Part shown: positions 1 through 5,129 of the stretch, in pieces
Layout: the number at the start of each line of letters is the position of its first letter
Position numbering within the stretch: position 1 is the stretch's first letter
Source of the DNA: an uncultured Clostridium sp.
GTDB lineage: Bacteria; Bacillota; Clostridia; Clostridiales; Clostridiaceae
Direction of reading: 5' to 3'
Assembly: GCA_946575275.1 (NCBI GenBank)
Contig: CAMNZV010000114.1
Coordinates: 1 to 5,930 of the forward strand
DNA: 5,930 nt
Notes under the pieces: model-generated
Told to the model about the DNA's origin: nothing
What the model saw: only the letters and a program-made list of their open reading frames with translations
Database searches by the model: none
Program-made: the position numbers and the translations under genes

Positions 1-1
1 T

Positions 2-598
2 TTAGATGTTCAATGTATGACAGCTGGCAAAGCAATAATGCACAAGGAATATCATGAAAAAGAATTTAATAATAATGTCGGAACCCTTCACCTTATTCAA
101 CTTTGGGTAAATTTACCTAAGGATAAAAAGAGTGTTGAACCTAAATATCAACCTATATTAAGGGATCAAATGGGTAAATACAAATTAGAAGACAATCAGG
201 GAGAAGTAAGTATAATTGCAGGTAGTTTTAACGGTGTAACTGGTCCTTCTGATACATTTACTAAGATCAATATGTACAATGTTATGTTGAAAAATAATGG
301 GAGTGTTACAATAAATGAACCAGATAATTTTAATACAGGTATTCTAGTGCTAAAGGGTGAGATTTTAGTTAACGAGGAAAAACATTGTAACCAAGGAGAC
401 TTTATTTTATTTAATAATATTAAAGGTGAAATTTATATAAAAGCTATAACAGAGGATGGACTATTTATAGTCCTAAGTGGAGAACCTATAAATGAGCCTA
501 TAGCATCTCATGGGCCTTTTATTATGAACACAACAGGGGAAATTATAGAGTGTTATGAAGATTTAAGAAATGGCAAGTTTGGAACTATGAACTTTTAA
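2..598 (+). CDS. Pirin-family cupin protein, C-terminal part (5' end outside the window)
   Basis: The frame is open from the window edge and encodes 198 residues before TAA, so the true start lies upstream; the ATG at 17 is internal. Visible family marks, in order: a D-V-Q-C-M-T-A-G stretch (residues 2-9), H14-x-E16, LIQLWVNLP, VEPKYQ, a second cupin-like domain, and the C-terminal GEPINEPIASHGPFIMNT block followed by DLRNGKFG. In human pirin the equivalent His and Glu (H101, E103) are two of the four metal ligands; the other two would lie in the missing N-terminal part. Family members are about 230-300 residues, so roughly 75-90 are missing. Pirins are iron-binding bicupins; some bacterial ones have quercetin 2,3-dioxygenase activity in vitro, but most have no known substrate. 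No signal peptide can be judged. One oddity is Cys5, where pirins usually have Trp (QWMTAG). A terminator follows, so the gene is probably transcribed separately from the MarR/ABC operon. The family call is secure, the reaction is not. Confidence 0.93.
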   Translation, partial: LDVQCMTAGKAIMHKEYHEKEFNNNVGTLHLIQLWVNLPKDKKSVEPKYQPILRDQMGKYKLEDNQGEVSIIAGSFNGVTGPSDTFTKINMYNVMLKNNGSVTINEPDNFNTGILVLKGEILVNEEKHCNQGDFILFNNIKGEIYIKAITEDGLFIVLSGEPINEPIASHGPFIMNTTGEIIECYEDLRNGKFGTMNF

Positions 599-616
599 AT
601 AATTTAATAGAAGAAG

Positions 617-643
617 AGAGAAGGTTGACTTTTCTCTTTTTTT
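617..643 (+). terminator. Rho-independent terminator of the pirin gene
   Basis: An 8-bp stem (AGAGAAGG at 617-624 with TTTTCTCT at 630-637, two G-T wobbles) closes a 5-nt loop and runs straight into six further T residues (638-643). It begins 18 bases after the pirin stop codon. The loop and first stem base also form the TTGACT -35 hexamer of the next promoter. Confidence 0.8.
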
Positions 644-651
644 ATTATAAT
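625..651 (+). promoter_or_regulatory. Sigma-A-like promoter of the marR-ABC operon
   Basis: TTGACT at 625-630 matches the -35 consensus at five of six positions, and TATAAT at 646-651 is a perfect -10. The spacer is 15 bases, shorter than the optimal 17; a weaker -10 reading (TAATAT, 648-653) would give 17. Transcription would start at about 657-660, inside the palindrome at 652-673. No other good promoter is visible ahead of the three-gene operon. Confidence 0.7.
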
Positions 652-673
652 ATTAGTTAGAAATCTAACTAAT
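652..673 (+). promoter_or_regulatory. Perfect 22-bp palindrome, probable MarR operator
   Basis: Arms ATTAGTTAGA (652-661) and TCTAACTAAT (664-673) are exact reverse complements around a 2-base AA centre. The site starts at the base after the -10 element, spans the predicted transcription start, and ends 2 bases before the Shine-Dalgarno region of the MarR gene. Size, symmetry and position fit a dimeric winged-helix MarR repressor that blocks its own promoter. I saw no second copy in the window. That the MarR encoded next door binds here is inferred from position. Confidence 0.78.
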
Positions 674-676
674 GTG

Positions 677-681
677 AAAGG
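677..681 (+). promoter_or_regulatory. Ribosome binding site that fixes the MarR start at 689
   Basis: AAAGG lies 7 bases upstream of ATG 689. The in-frame GTG at 674 would add five residues, but it overlaps the end of the palindrome and has no purine-rich sequence ahead of it. ATG 689 is therefore the better start. Confidence 0.65.
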
Positions 682-688
682 CAATTAT

Positions 689-1117
689 ATGGAGAATGAG
701 TTTCATATTGGAAAGGAAGTTGACATACTTTCCAATAAAATTAAACGAAGATTAAACAATAAACTTTCTAAATACGGTTTAACAGCAATTCAGTTTAAGA
801 TTATTAGCTTTATTTATTTTGAATCTAAAAAAAGGGATGTATTACAAAAAGATATTGAAGAGGAATTTTATATTAGAAAATCTTCAGTTACAAGTGTAAT
901 ACAACTTTTAGAGAAAAATGGGCATATTAAAAGAATAAGTGTATGTAATGATGCTAGATGTAAAAAGCTAATTTTAACTGAAAAGGGATTACAAATTAGT
1001 TTAGAATGTTACAAAGATATTATGGAACTTGAAGATTATTTAGCAAAACTTTTATCAAAGGATGAAATAAAAATTTTTACTGAAATACTATTAAAATTAA
1101 ATAAAAAATTAGATTGA
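689..1117 (+). CDS. MarR-family winged helix-turn-helix transcriptional regulator
   Basis: A 142-residue protein, the usual length for MarR regulators (about 135-160). These act as dimers that usually repress neighbouring drug-efflux or stress genes and let go when a ligand binds or a cysteine is oxidised. Order along the chain: N-terminal dimerisation helix (about 5-28), the L-T-x-x-Q-F-K-I-I helix (31-40), helix-turn-helix with recognition helix around 63-80 (RKSSVTSVIQLLEKNGHI), wing at about 80-97 with the family D-x-R motif (D88-A89-R90) and L-x-L-T-E-K-G, then C-terminal dimerisation helices. Two cysteines, C86 and C91, flank D-x-R in the wing and a third is C107, so thiol or metal sensing is possible but unproven. 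It is first gene of the operon, 21 bases before the first ABC half-transporter, behind its own palindromic operator, which suggests autorepression and control of the exporter. The inducer is unknown. Confidence 0.93.
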   Translation: MENEFHIGKEVDILSNKIKRRLNNKLSKYGLTAIQFKIISFIYFESKKRDVLQKDIEEEFYIRKSSVTSVIQLLEKNGHIKRISVCNDARCKKLILTEKGLQISLECYKDIMELEDYLAKLLSKDEIKIFTEILLKLNKKLD

Positions 1118-1138
1118 AAATATTAACAGGAGGAGTTT

Positions 1139-2875
1139 ATGTTAAAAAAATTAGCAGCACAAATAAAAGAATTTAAAAAAGACACAATAATAACACCTAT
1201 TTTTATGGTGCTTGAAGTTCTTATGGAAATTATTATACCATTATTAATGGCTAAAATAATTGACAATGGAGTTAGCAAAGGTGATATTAATTATGTTGTG
1301 AAAATAGGAATAATAATGATTGGAATAGCTTTATTATCTTTAACCTTTGGTATTTTAGGTGGAAGATTTGGTGCTAGGGCTTCAACAGGATTTGCAAGAA
1401 ATATAAGAAAATCAATGTATTATAACATACAAAATTTTTCCTTTTCAAACATTGATAAATATTCAACAGCAGGACTTGTAACAAGACTTACAACAGATGT
1501 AACAAATGTTCAAAATGCATTTCAAATGATAATAAGAATATTTGTTAGAGCACCCTTTACTTTAGTACTAGCTATGATTATGTCCTTTTATATTAATGCA
1601 AAATTATCATTAATATTTGTAGGGGCAATTATTATTCTTGGAGTGTCCTTATATTTTATTATGATAAAGGTATATCCAATATTTAAAAGATTATTTAAAA
1701 AGTATGATGCCTTAAATGGAAGTGTTCAAGAAAACCTATCTGCAATTAGAGTTGTTAAAGCTTATGTAAGGGAAGATTATGAAATATCAAAGTTTAAAAA
1801 AGAATCAGGTGCATTAGCTAAAATATCAATAAATGCAGAAAAAGTATTAATTTTAAACTCACCTATTATGCAATTTACAATGTATACATGTATATTACTT
1901 TTATCATGGCTTGGGGCAAAAATGATTGTATCAAATACAATGACTACAGGAGAATTATTAAGCTTATTTACATATGCAACGAATATATTAATGAGTTTAA
2001 TGTTAATTTCTATGGTTTTTGTTATGGTTACCATGGCAAGATCTTCAGCAGAAAGAATAACAGAGGTTATTTATGAAGAAAGCAATTTAACTAATCCTAA
2101 AGAACCAATATTTGAAGTGGAAAATGGTGAAATTGAATTTAATAATGTAAGTTTTTCTTATAGCAAGGATTCTGAAAATAATTCCCTTGAAAATATTAAT
2201 TTCAAAATAAAATCAGGTGAAACCATTGGAATAATTGGTGGTACAGGAAGTGGAAAATCTACCTTAGTTCAATTAATACCAAGATTATATGATGTTACAT
2301 CTGGAAATGTAAAAGTTTCAGGTATAGATGTTAGAGAATATGATATAGAGACCTTAAGAGAAGAGGTATCTATGGTACTGCAAAAAAATGTGTTATTTTC
2401 AGGAACTATAAAAGAAAACTTAAGATGGGGAAACAAAAATGCTACAGATGAAGAAATAATTCAAGCTTGCAGGCAAGCACAGGCAGAAGAATTTATTGAA
2501 AAATTTCCAGATAAATATGATACCTTTATTGAACAAGGTGGAAATAATGTTTCAGGTGGACAAAAGCAAAGACTTTGTATTGCAAGAGCCTTACTTAAAA
2601 AACCAAAAATACTTATATTAGATGACTCTACAAGTGCAGTAGATACAAAAACAGATTCCCAAATAAAAAAAGCCTTTAAGGAATCCATCCCAGATACAAC
2701 AAAAATAATTATTGCACAAAGAATTTCATCTATAGAGGAATCAGATAAGATAATAGTTTTAGATGATGGTAAAATTAATGGAATTGGTACTCATGATGAA
2801 CTATTAAGTACAAATGATATTTATAGGGAAGTATATGAATCTCAAGTGAAGGGAGATGATAAAATTGAAGAATAA
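1139..2875 (+). CDS. ABC exporter half-transporter, degenerate-site subunit (BmrC/YheI- or TM287-like)
   Basis: A 578-residue type IV (B-family) ABC exporter half: six membrane helices within about residues 17-300, then one ATPase domain (about 331-570). The ATG follows AGGAGG (1128-1133) at 5 bases. ATPase motifs: A-loop Y341, Walker A GGTGSGKST (367-375), Q-loop Q415, signature VSGGQ (471-475), Walker B ILILDD (491-496), D-loop SAVD (499-502), switch position Q527. The catalytic Glu after Walker B is Asp (D496) and the switch His is Gln, so its own ATP site should bind but hardly hydrolyse ATP. This is the known pattern of the degenerate subunit in heterodimeric exporters such as TM287 and BmrC. 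Its intact SGGQ signature would complete the active site of the partner encoded immediately downstream with overlapping frames. There is no N-terminal C39 peptidase domain, so leader-peptide processing is unlikely. The usual role is export of drugs or hydrophobic compounds across the cytoplasmic membrane; the substrate is unknown. Confidence 0.95.
   Translation: MLKKLAAQIKEFKKDTIITPIFMVLEVLMEIIIPLLMAKIIDNGVSKGDINYVVKIGIIMIGIALLSLTFGILGGRFGARASTGFARNIRKSMYYNIQNFSFSNIDKYSTAGLVTRLTTDVTNVQNAFQMIIRIFVRAPFTLVLAMIMSFYINAKLSLIFVGAIIILGVSLYFIMIKVYPIFKRLFKKYDALNGSVQENLSAIRVVKAYVREDYEISKFKKESGALAKISINAEKVLILNSPIMQFTMYTCILLLSWLGAKMIVSNTMTTGELLSLFTYATNILMSLMLISMVFVMVTMARSSAERITEVIYEESNLTNPKEPIFEVENGEIEFNNVSFSYSKDSENNSLENINFKIKSGETIGIIGGTGSGKSTLVQLIPRLYDVTSGNVKVSGIDVREYDIETLREEVSMVLQKNVLFSGTIKENLRWGNKNATDEEIIQACRQAQAEEFIEKFPDKYDTFIEQGGNNVSGGQKQRLCIARALLKKPKILILDDSTSAVDTKTDSQIKKAFKESIPDTTKIIIAQRISSIEESDKIIVLDDGKINGIGTHDELLSTNDIYREVYESQVKGDDKIEE
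2849..2855 (+). promoter_or_regulatory. Ribosome binding site supporting a TTG start at 2865
   Basis: AAGGGAG ends directly against the in-frame ATG at 2856, leaving no spacer, but is 9 bases from the in-frame TTG at 2865, which is good spacing. The ATG at 2895 has no Shine-Dalgarno sequence. TTG 2865 is therefore preferred. The site lies inside the last codons of the upstream ABC gene, which suggests translational coupling. Confidence 0.6.
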
Positions 2876-4742
2876 TACTAATAAGACAAACTCCATGAAA
2901 ACCATAAAAAGAATTCTTCAATTTATGACTAAAGATTATAAATTTGAGATTTCAATTGTTGTTATAGCTATAGTTGTAAGTTCAATAGTATCAGTTATGG
3001 GAACACTATTTATAAAAAGCCTAATAGATGAATATATTACACCATATATTCTGGAAGGTTCAACTTATAATTTCAAACCATTACTTCATGCTATAATTAT
3101 AATGGCAATTATATATTATATAGGAGTAATTGCAACATATATATATAACAGATTAATGGTAAATGTTGCACAATATACCTTGAAAAATATTAGGGATAAC
3201 CTATTTGAACATATGGAAAAGCTACCAATTAAGTTTTTTGATACCAATGCACATGGCGACTTAATGAGCTTATATACAAATGATACAGATACCTTAAGGC
3301 AGATGATAAGTCAAAGTATACCACAGCTTTTAGCCTCAGTAATAACAATTGTAAGTGTATTTTCTTCAATGGTTGTCTTAAGTATCCCACTAACATTTAT
3401 AGTTGTTTTAATGGTTGTTTTAATGGTTGTAATAACAAAAGTATTAGGTGGAAAAAGTGGAATGTATTTTGCAAAGCAACAAAATGACCTAGGTAAAGTA
3501 AATGGATATATTGAAGAACTTATGGAAGGTCAAAGAGTAGTAAAAGTATTTTGTCATGAAGAAGAATCAAAAAAGAGCTTTGATGAATTAAATGATAAAT
3601 TATTTAATAGTGCTGACAATGCAAATAAATTTGCAAATATCCTAATGCCTATAATGGGTAATCTTGGACATATAAATTATGTATTAACTGCAATATTTGG
3701 AGCTATACTTGCAATTAATGGTTTTGGAGGATTAACTCTAGGAGGCCTTGCAACTTATTTACAACTTACAAGAAGTTTTAATATGCCAATAACCCAAGTG
3801 GCACAGCAATTTAATTCAATTGTTATGGCATTGGCTGGGGCAGAACGTATATTTAAGGTTTTAGATGAAATTGCAGAAGATGATGAAGGTTATGTTAGAT
3901 TAGTTAATGCGAAAATTGAAAATGGAAATATAATAGAAACAGATAAACATACAGGAACTTGGGCATGGAAACATCCCCATGGTGATGGAACAGTAACCTA
4001 TGAAAAAATGTTAGGTGATGTAGTTTTTGAAAATGTTGATTTTGGATATAATGACAAGAAAATAGTTTTAAAGAATATAAATATGTTTGCAAAGCCTGGA
4101 GAAAAGATAGCCTTTGTAGGAGCAACAGGTGCAGGTAAAACAACCATAACTAACTTAATTAATAGATTTTATGATATTCAAAATGGTAAAATTAGATATG
4201 ATGGAATTAATATTAATAAAATTAAAAAGGATGATTTAAGATTATCCCTTGGAATTGTACTTCAAGATACACATTTGTTCACTGGAACAATTGCAGATAA
4301 TATAAGATATGGTAAGCTTGATGCCACCTTTGATGAAGTAGTTCAAGCAGCAAAACTTGCAAATGCTGATCAATTTATATGCCATCTTGAAAAGGGATAT
4401 GATACTGTAATAACAGGAGATGGTGGAAGCTTGTCACAAGGACAAAGACAGCTATTATCAATTGCAAGAGCAGCAATTTTAGACCCACCAGTATTAATAT
4501 TAGATGAGGCTACCTCAAGTATTGATACAAGAACTGAACTTATTGTTCAAGATGGTATGGATAAGCTAATGAAGGGTAGAACTGTATTTGTAATAGCCCA
4601 CAGATTATCCACCATAAAAAACTCTGATGTAATTATGGTTCTTGAACAAGGGGAAATAATAGAACGTGGAAATCATGAAACATTAATAAAAGAAAAGGGT
4701 AAATATTATCAATTATATACTGGTGCTTTTGAATTAGAATAA
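2865..4742 (+). CDS. ABC exporter half-transporter, catalytic subunit (BmrD/YheH- or TM288-like)
   Basis: A 625-residue half-transporter from TTG 2865 (628 from ATG 2856), overlapping the upstream gene by 11 bases. Six membrane helices lie within about 29-325, and the ATPase domain starts near 386 (numbering from TTG). Motifs: Walker A GATGAGKT (419-426), Q-loop Q467, signature LSQGQ (523-527), Walker B VLILDE (543-548) with catalytic E548, D-loop SSID (551-554), switch H579. The catalytic residues are complete, while the signature has Gln for the first Gly, as in TM288. With the preceding subunit this gives one active and one degenerate ATP site, the hallmark of BmrCD/TM287-288-type heterodimers. 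Between membrane and ATPase domains is an extra stretch of about 50 residues (336-385) containing acidic residues and a Trp/His-rich W-A-W-K-H-P-H-G-D-G segment, absent from the partner. A 4-residue in-frame repeat (VVLM twice) lies in membrane helix 4. A hairpin follows the stop codon. The substrate is unknown; a multidrug role is inferred from family and MarR context. Confidence 0.95.
   Translation: MKNNTNKTNSMKTIKRILQFMTKDYKFEISIVVIAIVVSSIVSVMGTLFIKSLIDEYITPYILEGSTYNFKPLLHAIIIMAIIYYIGVIATYIYNRLMVNVAQYTLKNIRDNLFEHMEKLPIKFFDTNAHGDLMSLYTNDTDTLRQMISQSIPQLLASVITIVSVFSSMVVLSIPLTFIVVLMVVLMVVITKVLGGKSGMYFAKQQNDLGKVNGYIEELMEGQRVVKVFCHEEESKKSFDELNDKLFNSADNANKFANILMPIMGNLGHINYVLTAIFGAILAINGFGGLTLGGLATYLQLTRSFNMPITQVAQQFNSIVMALAGAERIFKVLDEIAEDDEGYVRLVNAKIENGNIIETDKHTGTWAWKHPHGDGTVTYEKMLGDVVFENVDFGYNDKKIVLKNINMFAKPGEKIAFVGATGAGKTTITNLINRFYDIQNGKIRYDGININKIKKDDLRLSLGIVLQDTHLFTGTIADNIRYGKLDATFDEVVQAAKLANADQFICHLEKGYDTVITGDGGSLSQGQRQLLSIARAAILDPPVLILDEATSSIDTRTELIVQDGMDKLMKGRTVFVIAHRLSTIKNSDVIMVLEQGEIIERGNHETLIKEKGKYYQLYTGAFELE
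3402..3430 (+). repeat. Short in-frame tandem repeat (12-bp unit, about 2.4 copies)
   Basis: GTTGTTTTAATG occurs at 3402-3413 and 3414-3425, followed by a partial third copy (GTTGT, 3426-3430). The unit is four codons (V-V-L-M) and falls inside membrane helix 4 of the second ABC subunit, so the reading frame is kept. It could be a slippage duplication or simply biased coding of a hydrophobic helix. Confidence 0.7.
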
Positions 4743-4749
4743 ATATAGT

Positions 4750-4785
4750 AAAGAAGGTCCCTTAGGCCTTCTTTAATTTATATTC
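4750..4785 (+). terminator. Hairpin terminator after the ABC operon, overlapping the convergent gene end
   Basis: AAAGAAGG (4750-4757) pairs with CCTTCTTT (4767-4774), extended by CC/GG (4759-4760 with 4765-4766) with T4758 bulged and a CTTA loop. It starts 7 bases after the ABC stop codon. The downstream tract (AATTTATATTC) is AT-rich but only a weak T run. The minus-strand gene stop codon (4762-4764) lies in the loop, so the same hairpin may serve both converging transcripts. Confidence 0.65.
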
Positions 4786-5073
4786 ATTTAAAGCAATTGA
4801 TAATTGATCAGGATAAGAAGTTCCACGTCCATTGCAATTAATACCATTAAGCTTTGTAATAGCATCATCTATATTCATGCCCTCAATTAATCTAGAAATT
4901 CCTTGAAGATTTCCATTGCACCCTCCAATAAATTCAACATTTTTCACAGTATTATTTTCAATTTCAAAATTAATTTGTTTAGAACATGTGCCCCTTTTGT
5001 TATATGAATGTATAAAATATAGAATATTTTTTATCAAATCTATATAAATTTTGGAATAATAAAAGTGTCTCAT
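4762..5073 (-). CDS. TIGR03905-type TSCPD four-cysteine protein, possibly decaying
   Basis: The open frame from ATG 5073 encodes 103 residues. From about residue 23 it matches the small TIGR03905 (TSCPD) family of unknown function, related to the C-terminal domain of class II ribonucleotide reductase: GTCSKQINFEIE, FIGGCNGNLQGISRLIEGM, LNGINCNGRGTSYPDQLS. Family members carry four conserved Cys and are about 80-85 residues long. Here three remain, but the last (TSCPD) is Tyr (TSYPD; TAT for TGT). Homologues normally begin with Met just before the SYxxxGTCS segment; here that place reads ATA-CAT-TCA-TAT (I-H-S-Y), so the normal start seems to be ATA rather than ATG. Neither ATG 5073, an in-frame TTG at codon 13, nor the ATA has a Shine-Dalgarno sequence, and the first 20 residues look like translated AT-rich leader. 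It converges on the ABC operon and shares its hairpin. It may be a functional divergent copy or an early pseudogene. The family call is good, the start is uncertain. Confidence 0.78.
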   Translation of the reverse strand: MRHFYYSKIYIDLIKNILYFIHSYNKRGTCSKQINFEIENNTVKNVEFIGGCNGNLQGISRLIEGMNIDDAITKLNGINCNGRGTSYPDQLSIALNEYKLKKA

Positions 5074-5098
5074 TAATATAATGCAGGCATATATTATA
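5074..5098. promoter_or_regulatory. Divergent promoter region with imperfect inverted repeat
   Basis: The 56-base gap between the TSCPD gene and the propeller gene holds TATAAT on the plus strand (5077-5082) and TATAAT on the minus strand (5098-5093). They lie within an imperfect inverted repeat: TAATATAATGC (5074-5084) against GCATATATTA (5087-5096), one base bulged, AG centre. Possible -35 elements are poor: TTGGAA at 5051-5056 for the rightward promoter is 20 bases away, and the leftward one has no clear match. In DNA this AT-rich some of this is expected by chance. Confidence 0.35.
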
Positions 5099-5129
5099 GT
5101 AAAAGCAGTCTTTAATAAAAGGGGGAAAT

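Noticed and set aside
1777..2034. Antisense open frame of 85 codons within the first ABC gene
   Set aside because: It has no ribosome binding site or recognisable domain and lies entirely opposite a well-conserved membrane-domain coding region; it is a by-product of AT-rich coding on the other strand.
1888..2076. Plus-strand open frame of 62 codons in another frame within the first ABC gene
   Set aside because: It overlaps the conserved coding frame completely and has no family similarity or start signal.
2461..2688. Antisense open frame of 75 codons opposite the ATPase motifs of the first ABC gene
   Set aside because: Its sequence is dictated by the conserved signature and Walker B codons on the plus strand; there is no independent evidence of coding.
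3904..4143. Antisense open frame of 79 codons, rich in Leu, Phe and His
   Set aside because: This is the reverse complement of the conserved linker and Walker A region of the second ABC gene and has no start signal.
4150..4155. CTAACT inside the second ABC gene as another MarR half-site
   Set aside because: It is a short chance match within conserved Walker A-proximal codons, with no inverted partner.
1139..4742. The ABC pair as a bacteriocin or peptide exporter with a nearby peptide gene
   Set aside because: Neither subunit has a C39 peptidase domain, and no small double-glycine leader peptide or modification gene is visible; the MarR context fits multidrug efflux better.
5014..5073. Hydrophobic N-terminal 20 residues of the TSCPD protein as a membrane anchor or signal
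   Set aside because: Family members start just after this stretch, there is no ribosome binding site before ATG 5073, and the composition looks like translated AT-rich leader DNA.
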